Origin: an uncultured Mycoplasmatota bacterium
GTDB lineage: Bacteria > Bacillota_I > Bacilli_A > Izemoplasmatales > Izemoplasmataceae
Direction of reading: 5' to 3'
Assembly: GCA_913056275.1 (NCBI GenBank)
Contig: CAJXLP010000006.1
Location: forward strand, 1-46,838
DNA: 46,838 bases
Shown: positions 1-10,026 of the stretch, in pieces
How the letters are laid out: each line of letters begins with the position of its first letter
How positions within the stretch are numbered: the stretch's first letter is position 1
Translations under genes and position numbers: made by a program
Notes under the pieces: generated by a model
Told to the model about the DNA's origin: nothing
Database searches by the model: none
Seen by the model: the letters and a program-made list of their open reading frames with translations, nothing else

Positions 1-1
1 C

Positions 2-631
2 TTCGAGCATCAGTTCTCCCGTATGCCAGTCTTTGCAGAAACCCGTGACAATGTCATCGGCATCTTGAATGAACGTGACTTCTTTACAATGTTGATTACC
101 GGCGCACCGTTTGACTTAAAACTCTTGGTAAAAAAACCGATTTTTGTCCCAAAAGCGATGCGTGTAGATACGCTCATCGAAACCTTACAACGCGAAAACA
201 TGCACCTAGCAGTCGTCACCGATGAATACGGTGGTACCAGCGGCATCGTGACGATGGAAGATGCTTTGGAAGAATTGGTCGGAGAAATTTACGACGAGCA
301 CGATGACATCGAACCCGATTTCATCCAACGCGAAAGTGCCAATGATTATTTACTCAACGCCGACATTTCCATGCATGACTTATTTGATGAACTCGATTTA
401 GGGGATCCGGTTAATCCGGATGAATCGGTGGGTTCATACATCTACAATCAATTTGAAGACATCGTAGATGAAGGCACTGTTGTCTCCTATACGCATTCGA
501 AAGCCAGCTACGATCACGATACTCCAGACACCCGTTATGAATTAAAGTTTGTGATTAAAAAAATCGACGAGAGACGTATCAAGACCGTCTTACTGACCAT
601 TGATATTTTGACTGAGAAAGAAGTGACTTAA
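2..631 (+). CDS. CorC/HlyC-family CBS domain protein, C-terminal part (5' end outside window)
   Basis: The reading frame is already open at the window edge (F-E-H-Q-F-S-R before the first Met at 23), so this is the C-terminal portion of a longer protein. The visible part starts inside a CBS pair: the FSRMPVF stretch, then the second CBS signature EYGGTSGIVTMEDALEELVG. It ends in the acidic CorC_HlyC transporter-associated domain (about the last 85 residues). Full-length family members carry an N-terminal CNNM/DUF21 membrane domain and are linked to Mg2+/Co2+ efflux or homeostasis at the membrane; that domain would lie upstream. The stop overlaps the next start by one base (TAATG), so the two genes are probably co-translated. 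Family is clear; substrate is not. Confidence 0.88.
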   Translation, partial: FEHQFSRMPVFAETRDNVIGILNERDFFTMLITGAPFDLKLLVKKPIFVPKAMRVDTLIETLQRENMHLAVVTDEYGGTSGIVTMEDALEELVGEIYDEHDDIEPDFIQRESANDYLLNADISMHDLFDELDLGDPVNPDESVGSYIYNQFEDIVDEGTVVSYTHSKASYDHDTPDTRYELKFVIKKIDERRIKTVLLTIDILTEKEVT

Positions 632-1338
632 TGGAACGCTTACAAAAAATCATCGCTCAAAGTGGGGTCACTTCTCGCCGCAAAGCGGAAGCCTTGATTA
701 CCGAAGGCAAAGTCTTGGTCAACGGTGAAAAAGTGACAGAACTTGGCTCAAAAGCCAAGTTTAGCGATGAAATTATCGTCAACGGCGTCGCTTTAAATAA
801 AGAAGAGCCCGTCACTTATTTGTTTTACAAGCCGGAAGGCTGTGTGTCGACCACGTCCGATGATAAAGAACGCCCCACCGTTTTAGACTTTATCCGTGAT
901 AAACGCCGCATATATCCGATCGGTCGCCTTGACTATGACACCTCTGGCCTTTTGTTAATGACGAACGAAGGGGACCTTGCCAATCTCCTCACGCAACCGA
1001 ATAAAGACATCGAAAAAATTTACGAAGTGTCATTCACTGGCGTCTTACGCCGCAAAACTTCACACATTTTTGAAAAAGGCATGATTTTGGAAAAAACCAA
1101 ACTCAAACCAGTTCAAGTCTCCAATGTGAAAGTCAATCCGACGTCGGAAAAAACGACGTGTACCTTGACTCTAAGAGAAGGAAAAAACAATCAAATCAAA
1201 CGGATGCTCGCTGAATTTGGGCACGAAGTAACCCGCCTCAAACGCATCAAGCTCGGTCCATTGACCTTAGACGGATTAAACAAAGGTCAGTACCGTGACC
1301 TTAAACCTCACGAACGCAAAATCTTATACCAACTGTAA
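631..1338 (+). CDS. rluB: RsuA/RluB-family rRNA pseudouridine synthase
   Basis: 235 aa. The N-terminal S4 RNA-binding domain (about residues 1-60, MERLQKIIAQSGVTSRRKAE) is followed by the catalytic domain with the RsuA-class signature GRLDYDTSGLLLMTNEGD, whose Asp is the nucleophile. These enzymes convert specific uridines to pseudouridine in rRNA; RluB acts on 23S helix 89, RsuA on 16S. Bacillota usually carry the RluB type, so that symbol is the best guess, but rsuA or rluE/F specificity cannot be excluded from sequence alone. The start codon overlaps the upstream stop by one base, and a strong hairpin terminator follows directly after the stop. Confidence 0.85.
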   Translation: MERLQKIIAQSGVTSRRKAEALITEGKVLVNGEKVTELGSKAKFSDEIIVNGVALNKEEPVTYLFYKPEGCVSTTSDDKERPTVLDFIRDKRRIYPIGRLDYDTSGLLLMTNEGDLANLLTQPNKDIEKIYEVSFTGVLRRKTSHIFEKGMILEKTKLKPVQVSNVKVNPTSEKTTCTLTLREGKNNQIKRMLAEFGHEVTRLKRIKLGPLTLDGLNKGQYRDLKPHERKILYQL

Positions 1339-1379
1339 AAAACCCTCCGCTCACACGATTTGTGAGCGGAGGGTTTTTT
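1338..1379. terminator. Bidirectional rho-independent terminator between rluB and hppA
   Basis: An A-run leads into arm CCCTCCGCTCACA, a short loop, the complementary arm GTGAGCGGAGGG, then a T-run. A-tract and T-tract on opposite sides let it serve both convergent genes. Confidence 0.9.
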
Positions 1380-1387
1380 ATACGCGG

Positions 1388-3412
<2,025 letters not shown>

Positions 3413-3441
3413 GAATTCCTCCCAAAATTTTTTGATAATTT

Positions 3442-3471
3442 AGTGTAGCACGCCAAGCCTAGAGCATTCAA
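3442..3471 (-). promoter_or_regulatory. Probable sigma-A promoter of hppA
   Basis: On the minus strand TTGAAT (3466-3471) and TACACT (3442-3447) are separated by 18 bases, about 30 bases upstream of the hppA start. Confidence 0.5.
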
Positions 3472-3495
3472 TAAAATATCGGTTTTTAGCCCTAT

Positions 3496-3529
3496 TTGAC
3501 AAGGTCAAAGCCTTTCTATATGATATAAT
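3496..3529 (+). promoter_or_regulatory. Sigma-A promoter of the cmk-rpsA-der operon
   Basis: TTGACA at 3496-3501 lies 17 bases before TATGAT at 3519-3524. An overlapping extended -10, TGATATAAT (3521-3529), offers a second start a few bases downstream. Confidence 0.75.
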
Positions 3530-3553
3530 GGGTAGCGGTAAAGAGGTGAAAAA

Positions 3554-4204
3554 ATGCCCCCGATTCAAATTGCCATTGATGGTCCTGCCGGAGCCGGTAA
3601 ATCGACTGTCGCAAAGGCACTTGCAGAACGACTTAACATCATGCATTTAGACACCGGTGCCATGTATCGGGCCGTCACAGTCAAAGCCTTAGACCGCGAA
3701 ATCGATCTACACGATGAAGAAGCATTTAACTTCATCGATGCGACCGATTTTTATTTCCAAGACGGTGAGCTCATCTTAGATGGGGCTAATATTGAGACAA
3801 AAATCCGTTCGCCCTTGACCAGCCAACACGTGTCACTCGTCGCGTCGCATAAAACGGTCCGCGACGCTTTAGTTAAACGTCAACAAGCGATTGCCGAAAT
3901 GCACGATGTGGTCATGGATGGCCGTGACATTGGCACCGTGGTCTTGCCGGATGCGCCGTATAAATTCTTTTTAACGGCCGACCCAAGAACCCGGGCAGAA
4001 CGGCGCTTTAAAGATATGTTAAAAGCGGGCGACACGGTGAACTTTGAAGAACTCGTTGCAGCCATTAAAACACGCGATGATTACGACTCCAATCGGATGC
4101 ATAATCCCTTAAAAAAAGCGTCAGACGCCATCGAGATTGATACGAAAGACTATTCGATTGCGGCGCTCGTAGAAAAATTATACAGCATGGTGAAAGAAGG
4201 ATAA
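3554..4204 (+). CDS. cmk: Cytidylate kinase
   Basis: 216 aa, full length for the short-insert bacterial type. It phosphorylates CMP and dCMP to the diphosphates with ATP, in the cytoplasm. Seen in the sequence: P-loop IDGPAGAGKSTVAKALA (about residues 7-23), the substrate region LDTGAMYRAVT, the DGRDIGTVVLPDA segment and the RR/R lid around residues 155-160. An AGAGGTG ribosome site precedes the ATG. It heads a three-gene operon with the S1 protein (2-base gap) and der, the same order seen in Bacillus (cmk-ypfD-engA). Confidence 0.96.
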   Translation: MPPIQIAIDGPAGAGKSTVAKALAERLNIMHLDTGAMYRAVTVKALDREIDLHDEEAFNFIDATDFYFQDGELILDGANIETKIRSPLTSQHVSLVASHKTVRDALVKRQQAIAEMHDVVMDGRDIGTVVLPDAPYKFFLTADPRTRAERRFKDMLKAGDTVNFEELVAAIKTRDDYDSNRMHNPLKKASDAIEIDTKDYSIAALVEKLYSMVKEG

Positions 4205-4206
4205 AT

Positions 4207-5574
4207 ATGGAAATCAATCAGGTTAAAGAAGGCGCAAAAATTACCGGAACCGTGTACGAAGTACGCGACACAGAAATTATCGTAGCCATTGAAGGCTATC
4301 CCATCGAAGGCACGATGAACTTAGAACAAATGACGAAAAAACCGATCGCCAAAGCCAGTGAAATGTTTAAAAAAGGGGACACGGTTGAGGCGATTGTCCG
4401 CAAGAAAGAAGATGAATACTTACTCTTAAGCCGAATCGACTTAGAAGTCGCTAAAGCGTTTGACACCATGCAAGATCACTTTGCTGGAGACGTCGTCTTT
4501 GACGTCACCGTAAAAGGCGTCAATAAAGGCGGCTTATCGATTGATTTTGAAGGCTACGATTGCTTCATGCCAACCAGTGAAATCTCAACAGCCTTTGTCT
4601 CCGATGTCGAGACGTATGTCGGAAAAACGTTGCCTGTTAAAGTCATTGAGATTCGCCGTGATAAAGTGGTGGTCTCGCACAAACTTGTGGAAAAAGAAGC
4701 CGATAAAATTGCCAAACAAAAAGAACTCGAAACGATTAATGTGGGGGACGTCTTAGAGGGTACGGTTGTAAAAATCCTTGATTTTGGCGCCTTCGTCCGT
4801 TTTCAACACGCTGAAGGATTAGTCCATATTTCTCAACTTTCACATCATAAAGTGGCCAAAGTATCAGACGTATTAAAAGAAGGTCAAAAAGTCACCGTCA
4901 AAGTCATTGACGCAGACGGTGATAAACGGGGACTCTCTCTAAAAGCCTTACAAAAAACTCCGTGGGAAGAATTTGCTGAGGCGCACAAAGTCGGCGAAAA
5001 AATTACCGGGAAAGTTGTCAAAAAAATGCAGTTTGGCTTTTTAGTTGAAGTTGCCCCAGACGTCGTTGGGATGATCAACAAACTCGACTATTCATGGGAT
5101 CCAAACTACAACTTAGCGGGGGATGTCGAAGTCGGCGATGCCATCGAAACACAAATTCTCTCAATCGATACGAACCGCCGCCGGATGGCTTTATCGAAAA
5201 AACATTTAGAATATAATCCATGGGACGATGTCAATGTCAAAATTGGCGCGAAAGTCTCTGGTGAAGTTAAAGCCCTTCAAGAGCGAGGCGCCCTGGTAGA
5301 AGTGAACGGAGTCAATGCCTATTTACCGATTGGTGAAATTCAAGAAAATCGCTTAGAGCGCGTCCAAGATGCCCTCAAAGAAGGCGATGTCATTGAAGCT
5401 GTCGTCTTGAAGTTCAATCCCCGTGCGTGGCAAATGGTCATTTCCAAAATTAAACGTGAGCAACAAGCCATTCGCGAAGAATATCAAAAATACATGAAAA
5501 CCGAAAGCCAAGAAGACCAAGCACAAACGTTGGGCGAACTCTTCGCGGAAAAATTCGCAAGCCTAAAAAAATAG
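4207..5574 (+). CDS. rpsA: S1-domain RNA-binding protein (ribosomal protein S1 homologue)
   Basis: 455 aa with five S1 (OB-fold) repeats at roughly residues 5-75, 93-165, 178-250, 261-340 and 350-420. Repeats 3 and 4 show the classic S1 pattern (GTVVKILDFGAFVRF, GLVHISQLSHHKV). Proteins of this kind bind single-stranded mRNA. In low-GC Gram-positives the S1 homologue (YpfD type) is shorter than the six-repeat E. coli protein and often not essential for initiation. It is tightly spaced between cmk and der, so it is co-transcribed. Symbol used by homology and position. Confidence 0.88.
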   Translation: MEINQVKEGAKITGTVYEVRDTEIIVAIEGYPIEGTMNLEQMTKKPIAKASEMFKKGDTVEAIVRKKEDEYLLLSRIDLEVAKAFDTMQDHFAGDVVFDVTVKGVNKGGLSIDFEGYDCFMPTSEISTAFVSDVETYVGKTLPVKVIEIRRDKVVVSHKLVEKEADKIAKQKELETINVGDVLEGTVVKILDFGAFVRFQHAEGLVHISQLSHHKVAKVSDVLKEGQKVTVKVIDADGDKRGLSLKALQKTPWEEFAEAHKVGEKITGKVVKKMQFGFLVEVAPDVVGMINKLDYSWDPNYNLAGDVEVGDAIETQILSIDTNRRRMALSKKHLEYNPWDDVNVKIGAKVSGEVKALQERGALVEVNGVNAYLPIGEIQENRLERVQDALKEGDVIEAVVLKFNPRAWQMVISKIKREQQAIREEYQKYMKTESQEDQAQTLGELFAEKFASLKK

Positions 5575-5584
5575 GAGATCTTCT

Positions 5585-6886
5585 GTGATCACACTCGCCA
5601 TCGTGGGCCGGCCCAATGTCGGAAAAAGCTCATTATTTAACCGACTCGTCGGAGAACGTAAATCGATCACCGATGATACACCTGGCTTGACGCGCGATCG
5701 CATCATCGCAAAAGCCACCTGGCTTTCGCATACTTACCAACTCATTGATACGGGCGGCATTGATTTTAATGACGCCCCTTTTTTAAATGAAATCCGCATG
5801 CAAGCGGAAATCGCCATGGATGAAGCCGATGCGATTTTGTTTGTGGTGGATGGCAAAAGTGGGCTCACTGACCTCGACATGGAAATCGCCAAGCAACTCT
5901 ACCGGGTCAAAAAGAATGTCTACGTTGTGGTCAACAAACTCGACAGTGGGGCCCATGATACTTTGTATGAATTTTACAGTTTGGGTCTCGGTGACCCGCA
6001 TCCGATATCGACCATCCACGGACTTGGGGTGGGCGATTTACTGGAACGCATATTTAGTGACACGGAAGACGTGCCGCTCGAGTACTCAGATGCCACGTTG
6101 AAGATGGCTGTAATTGGCCGCCCAAACGTCGGGAAATCATCTCTAACTAATGCCATACTCGGAGAAAAGCGGGTCATTGTCTCAGACATTTCAGGGACGA
6201 CGAGAGATGCCGTGGATACACGGTTTGAAAAGGATGATCAATCATACGTGATCATTGATACGGCGGGATTACGGAAGCGTGGTAAGGTCTATGAAGATAG
6301 TGAAAAGTACGCGGTGTTACGCGCCTTAAAAGCGATTGACCAGAGTGACGTGTGTTTAATCATACTCGACGCATCCACAGGAATTGTCGAACAAGACAAA
6401 CGAATTGCCGGATACGCACACGAAGCCGGTAAGGCTAGCGTCATTGTGGTTAATAAATGGGATACAGTCACGAAGGATTCGATGACCATGCAACGGATGC
6501 ATGAGAAAATCCACACGGAATTTCAGTTTTTAGCGTACGCCCCAATCGTTTTTGTCTCGGCCAAAGAAAATTCGCGCATCCATACGATATTTGAAAGTCT
6601 AGCCACGGTATTTAAAAACTATACGCGCAAAGTTCCGACATCGGTGCTCAACGATGTCATCAATGACGCACTGGCGTTTACCCCACCCAAACGCTTCCAA
6701 GGCGGCACCTTTAATATCTCGTATGCCACCCAAGCAAGCGTAAAACCGCCCGCTTTTATCCTCTTTGTGAACCGGCCGGATTATTTACACTTCTCCTATG
6801 AACGATACTTAAAAAACCGCCTCAGAGAAGCGTTTGAGCTCTCGGGAACCCCCGTTCATTTCCTCTTACGTGAGAAAAATTTATAA
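5585..6886 (+). CDS. der: Ribosome-biogenesis GTPase Der (EngA)
   Basis: 433 aa, usual length. There are two tandem Era-like GTPase domains: P-loops GRPNVGKSSLFNRLVG (about residue 7) and GRPNVGKSSLTNAILG (about 178), G3 motifs DTGGI and DTAGLRKRG, and G4 motifs NKLD and NKWD. A C-terminal KH-like domain of about 80 residues follows. Der acts in 50S subunit maturation. The start is GTG (5585), chosen because AGGAGATC sits just upstream and the first residues MITLAIVGRPN match the family start. Last gene of the cmk operon. Confidence 0.97.
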   Translation: MITLAIVGRPNVGKSSLFNRLVGERKSITDDTPGLTRDRIIAKATWLSHTYQLIDTGGIDFNDAPFLNEIRMQAEIAMDEADAILFVVDGKSGLTDLDMEIAKQLYRVKKNVYVVVNKLDSGAHDTLYEFYSLGLGDPHPISTIHGLGVGDLLERIFSDTEDVPLEYSDATLKMAVIGRPNVGKSSLTNAILGEKRVIVSDISGTTRDAVDTRFEKDDQSYVIIDTAGLRKRGKVYEDSEKYAVLRALKAIDQSDVCLIILDASTGIVEQDKRIAGYAHEAGKASVIVVNKWDTVTKDSMTMQRMHEKIHTEFQFLAYAPIVFVSAKENSRIHTIFESLATVFKNYTRKVPTSVLNDVINDALAFTPPKRFQGGTFNISYATQASVKPPAFILFVNRPDYLHFSYERYLKNRLREAFELSGTPVHFLLREKNL

Positions 6887-6944
6887 ATAATCGTAGATTT
6901 TTTGACAAAAAATTGAGCAATTTCGCTTGATAAAGGGAAATACC

Positions 6945-6973
6945 TTGCATCAAGGATGGTTTATTGCTATAAT
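6945..6973 (+). promoter_or_regulatory. Sigma-A promoter of the HU gene
   Basis: TTGCAT (6945-6950), 17-base spacer, TATAAT (6968-6973). The -35 lies inside the small inverted repeat CCTTG-CAT-CAAGG (6943-6955). A TTGACA at 6902-6907 has no good -10 partner. Confidence 0.7.
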
Positions 6974-7005
6974 TACGTTAGATTTTAAAAAAGGAGGGCA
7001 TGTCC

Positions 7006-7278
7006 ATGAATAAAACCGAATTAGTTGCATTGGTTGCGGATCGTGCTGGTCTCACCAAAAAAGATGCACAAGCTGCATTAGATGCTGTCTTAGATGGCGT
7101 TAAAGAATCACTCGTCAAAGGAGACAAAGTCGTCTTAACTGGCTTTGGTACTTTTGAAGTAAGAGCACGTCAAGCGCGTACGGGTCATAACCCAAGAACC
7201 GGCGCATCCATTCAGATTCCTGCACAAAAATCTCCTGCTTTCAAAGCTGGAAAAGTATTAAAAGATGCTGTTAGATAA
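7006..7278 (+). CDS. hup: HU-family DNA-binding protein
   Basis: 90 aa from the chosen start (MNKTELVALVADRAGLTKKD). It is a nucleoid-associated dimeric protein that bends DNA. The family signature GFGTFEVRARQARTGHNPRTG is present, with the NPRTG beta-arm tip and the C-terminal FKAGKVLKDAV helix. An in-frame ATG at 7000 exists but lies only one base after AAGGAGGG (6991-6998); the ATG at 7006 has a 7-base spacing and gives the canonical MNKTEL start, so it is preferred. Single-gene unit with its own promoter and terminator, as expected for an abundant protein. Confidence 0.96.
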   Translation: MNKTELVALVADRAGLTKKDAQAALDAVLDGVKESLVKGDKVVLTGFGTFEVRARQARTGHNPRTGASIQIPAQKSPAFKAGKVLKDAVR

Positions 7279-7290
7279 TTACCTCAAGTA

Positions 7291-7320
7291 AAAATACCAC
7301 CTCCGGTGGTATTTTTTTTT
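7291..7320 (+). terminator. Rho-independent terminator of hup
   Basis: Stem ATACCACC / GGTGGTAT with a TCC loop followed by nine T residues. Confidence 0.92.
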
Positions 7321-7352
7321 ATTCTATGCTACTTTTATGACAAGGTGATGGG

Positions 7353-8504
7353 ATGCAACCACTTTCTGTAAGCCTCATTAAGGCGACGAAAAACGATGAC
7401 CTCGAGGCCCTTAAAATTTTATCGGAAGACCACCCACTCACAGGGATTGACACACGGGAACAATCGCTGCTTTTTTATGCGGTCAAGTCGCAAAGTGTTC
7501 GCGTCTTAGATTTTTTACTCGCGTCTGGCCTTGCGGTCAATGCGACGAATTATCAGGCAGAGACGCCCTTACATATTGCCGCCCGCATCGGTGATTTAAA
7601 CAGTGTCCAACGGTTGATTGAGGCGGGGGCGGATGTGCGCATGAGTAACGCGCATAAACAAACGGCGTTAATGCTTGCCGCGGCCAAAGGGGCCCACGAA
7701 CTGATTGATGAGTTTCTTCGCTTAGAGGTCTCATTAAATGCCCTCGATGCTCTGGGAGATAACGTCTTATTCTACGCGATTAAAGGGCGCAAACGCTCAA
7801 TTCTTAAACGCTTCATCGACGCCGGTGCATGGGTGCATCACTTGAACGATCAACACCAATCCTTGATGCACGAAGTGGCCGCCCTCGGCGACGTCCGGTT
7901 ATACGAGGTATTAAAGGCGTCTGACGTGTCCATCTTCCACCTCAACATTCACCACCAAACCCCGCTGCATATCGCCACCTTTAAACGGCATATCCCAATG
8001 ATCAAGCAGTTACTTAGCGATGGTCTTGAGCCCACGTTGGCTGACCATTTTGAAGAGAGTCCTTGGAGTTATGCGGAAAAGCTGCAAGACCAGGAACTCA
8101 TGGCTCTTTTTGAGGCCCATCCTAGACATCCTGATAATGTCCAGTATCGCCTCAGATATCCGCTTCACCAAGCGATTAGGCAAGGCCAGATTGATCGTGC
8201 CTTAATGCTCATAAAAAAAGGGCCGATCGCCCCATTGTATGATGCGTATGATCGCACCCCACTGTTTTATGGGGTCATGGTCCAAGACGCGTATTTGGTC
8301 AATGCTTTATTGACCAGTGGCCATCCCACCGATGCCTTTCAAAAAACAGGGTTATCACTCAAAATGACAGCCTTATTGCACAAACAGTCGTCCGTATTAG
8401 ACGTTTTAAAAGCCCATCAGGTGATGCGTGACTTAGACCCTCTAGAACGCGCCTACTGCGAGAAGCACCCAGGGCTTAAACAGTATCTGAATACGCCGCA
8501 TTAA
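7353..8504 (+). CDS. Ankyrin-repeat protein, function unknown
   Basis: 383 aa, no signal peptide or membrane helix, so probably cytoplasmic. Most of the protein is ankyrin repeats: clear units include AETPLHIAARIGDLNSVQRLIEAGADV and HQTPLHIATFKRHIPMIKQLLSDG, with weaker ones on each side (about nine or ten in all). Ankyrin stacks are protein-protein binding scaffolds; nothing in the sequence points to an enzyme. RBS AAGGTGATGGG sits 5 bases before the ATG. It follows the hup terminator and converges with the CPBP protease, sharing the palindromic TTAA as stop codon on both strands. Partner unknown; secretion to a host cannot be argued without a secretion signal. Confidence 0.85.
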   Translation: MQPLSVSLIKATKNDDLEALKILSEDHPLTGIDTREQSLLFYAVKSQSVRVLDFLLASGLAVNATNYQAETPLHIAARIGDLNSVQRLIEAGADVRMSNAHKQTALMLAAAKGAHELIDEFLRLEVSLNALDALGDNVLFYAIKGRKRSILKRFIDAGAWVHHLNDQHQSLMHEVAALGDVRLYEVLKASDVSIFHLNIHHQTPLHIATFKRHIPMIKQLLSDGLEPTLADHFEESPWSYAEKLQDQELMALFEAHPRHPDNVQYRLRYPLHQAIRQGQIDRALMLIKKGPIAPLYDAYDRTPLFYGVMVQDAYLVNALLTSGHPTDAFQKTGLSLKMTALLHKQSSVLDVLKAHQVMRDLDPLERAYCEKHPGLKQYLNTPH

Positions 8505-9220
8505 ACCGGCACAAATTGGACCAAAATCAATAGTCCAATGCTGATGGCATTGTAAATCGCATGCATACTCACCGTAACAAATAAGCTGCCCGAGCGAATG
8601 TAATACAGTTGTAAGATGATGCCAATGGCCACGTAAGGAAGAATGACACGCACGTTGGTGAGTTCTGTGACCGCATGCAAGAATCCAAATAATAGACTCG
8701 TTAAGATGACGGCCGCCGCGAGGGGGCCTTTTTTTTGCAAGAAGTTAAAAATGCTCCGGCGAAATAAAAATTCTTCGGTAAACGGGGCTAAAAATATGCC
8801 AAATAAGGCGACCGATACTTGCGTGATGACGTTCATTTCTAAAAATCCAACGAGCAAGGCTTGATTTTGTGACACTTCAAACAACCCGGTTGCATTTAAA
8901 ATGAGACCAAGCCCAATTTGAATCAAATACATAATGATGATGCCTTGTAATATGAGGGCGATTTGGGCGCGTCTGCCAGGGCTATTAAAGATGTCCCATT
9001 CCCGTTTTAAAGCGGGATTAAAGCGCCAGATAAATAACCCAGAAATGACTAAATACCAGGCTAAATTTAAGAGGGTGAGCCATTGACCTTCTAAGACTGG
9101 ATCGGCCCACATGTCAGGAAATAATACAGTCGTAATCGTTTGGGTCACGACTAACAGCAACGTCGCAAACAGATAGATACTGAGTGCTTTAAAGGCTTCA
9201 TCTTGGACAAATTTTTTCAT
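8501..9220 (-). CDS. CPBP-family intramembrane metalloprotease (CAAX/Abi type)
   Basis: 239 aa with about six to eight hydrophobic segments. The three catalytic motifs are present in order: EEFLFRR (EExxxR), FGFLHAV (FxxxH) and HAIYNA (HxxxN). In bacteria this family includes bacteriocin self-immunity proteins and membrane proteases of unknown substrate; no bacteriocin gene is adjacent, so a specific role is not assigned. No Shine-Dalgarno site is visible before the ATG; an extended -10 (TGATACAAT) lies only six bases upstream, suggesting a leaderless transcript. Convergent with the ankyrin gene, divergent from ktrA. Confidence 0.88.
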   Translation of the reverse strand: MKKFVQDEAFKALSIYLFATLLLVVTQTITTVLFPDMWADPVLEGQWLTLLNLAWYLVISGLFIWRFNPALKREWDIFNSPGRRAQIALILQGIIIMYLIQIGLGLILNATGLFEVSQNQALLVGFLEMNVITQVSVALFGIFLAPFTEEFLFRRSIFNFLQKKGPLAAAVILTSLLFGFLHAVTELTNVRVILPYVAIGIILQLYYIRSGSLFVTVSMHAIYNAISIGLLILVQFVPV

Positions 9221-9226
9221 AGGGCT

Positions 9227-9235
9227 ATTGTATCA
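9227..9235 (-). promoter_or_regulatory. Extended -10 element of the CPBP protease gene
   Basis: TGATACAAT on the minus strand, ending six bases before the ATG; no convincing -35. Transcription would begin at or next to the start codon. Confidence 0.45.
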
Positions 9236-9248
9236 TGCGTTCACGTGA

Positions 9249-9278
9249 TAGACATTTTGAAAAGCCCTGTGCTATAAT
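9249..9278 (+). promoter_or_regulatory. Promoter of the ktrA-rdgB-yfcE run
   Basis: TAGACA (9249-9254), 18 bases, TATAAT (9273-9278) preceded by TGC, making an extended -10. Confidence 0.65.
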
Positions 9279-9315
9279 TTGAGCGCATGATGTCACCAAA
9301 AAAAGAGGGACGTAT

Positions 9316-10026
9316 ATGGCAAAAAAATCATTCGCAGTCATTGGCTTAGGCCGATTTGGCGAAAGTGTCGTGAATGAGCTCATTGAACAAGATCACGATA
9401 TATTAGTGCTCGACAAAAACCCTGAACGCATTCAACGGATATCGAAAAAAGTGACCCATGCGGCCACCATCGATTCCACCGATAAACAATCCCTCGACGA
9501 AGTTGGGATTAAATCCATTGGGCATGTCATTGTGGCCATTGGTGATGATATCCAAAGTTCGATCATGACCTCGTTAATTCTTTTAGAGATGGGTGTGGCC
9601 AAACTGACGGTTAAAGTGCAAAATGATTATCACGAAAAAGTACTCAAAAAGATCGGTGTTACAGACACCGTATTCCCCGAAAAAGTCACCGGCCGTAATG
9701 TCGCAAGTCGTTTAGCAACGGGGCCAAAAGTTGTGGATTATTACGATTTAGGGGACCAACATTCATTCTTTGCAGTGCCCATGTGCCCCGAAGAGATGAG
9801 TGGTCAAGAAGTGTCGCACATCAATGCGACGACTTTGCGCCAAAAGATTCGCACTGAAATGCAAGCCAACGTAGATTTAATTGCCATTCAACAAGACAAC
9901 GCCGTGTCACTTCCCGGTGAAGACGTCAACATCAATAGCGAAGCGGTGCTTTGGTTATTTGGCTCAAATGATGAAATGAAAACATTTATTAAGTCATGGT
10001 GCGTGACTGAAAAAGATGAAAAATAA
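9316..10026 (+). CDS. KtrA/TrkA-type K+ uptake regulatory subunit (RCK domains)
   Basis: 236 aa. The N-terminal RCK_N Rossmann domain has the nucleotide-binding glycines FAVIGLGRFGESV and the acidic ribose-binding residue in ILVLDKN. A C-terminal RCK_C (TrkA_C) domain covers about residues 140-230. Such proteins form an octameric cytoplasmic ring that gates a KtrB/TrkH-type K+ channel in response to ATP/ADP and c-di-AMP. No membrane partner is encoded nearby, so this resembles the orphan KtrC arrangement of Bacillus. Its 3' end overlaps the RdgB-type gene by 11 bases. A weak purine-rich site (AGAGGGACGT) precedes the ATG. Confidence 0.88.
   Translation: MAKKSFAVIGLGRFGESVVNELIEQDHDILVLDKNPERIQRISKKVTHAATIDSTDKQSLDEVGIKSIGHVIVAIGDDIQSSIMTSLILLEMGVAKLTVKVQNDYHEKVLKKIGVTDTVFPEKVTGRNVASRLATGPKVVDYYDLGDQHSFFAVPMCPEEMSGQEVSHINATTLRQKIRTEMQANVDLIAIQQDNAVSLPGEDVNINSEAVLWLFGSNDEMKTFIKSWCVTEKDEK

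Noticed and set aside
6902-6932. TTGACA upstream of hup as a second promoter
   Set aside because: No acceptable -10 at 16-18 bases; the TTGCAT/TATAAT pair downstream fits better.
7000-7005. ATG at 7000 as the HU start
   Set aside because: Only one base from the Shine-Dalgarno sequence; the ATG at 7006 has correct spacing and gives the canonical N-terminus.
7353-8504. Ankyrin protein as a host-directed effector
   Set aside because: No secretion signal or secretion-system genes are in view; only a binding-scaffold role is supported.
8501-9220. CPBP protein as bacteriocin immunity
   Set aside because: No bacteriocin precursor or export genes nearby, so only the protease family is claimed.
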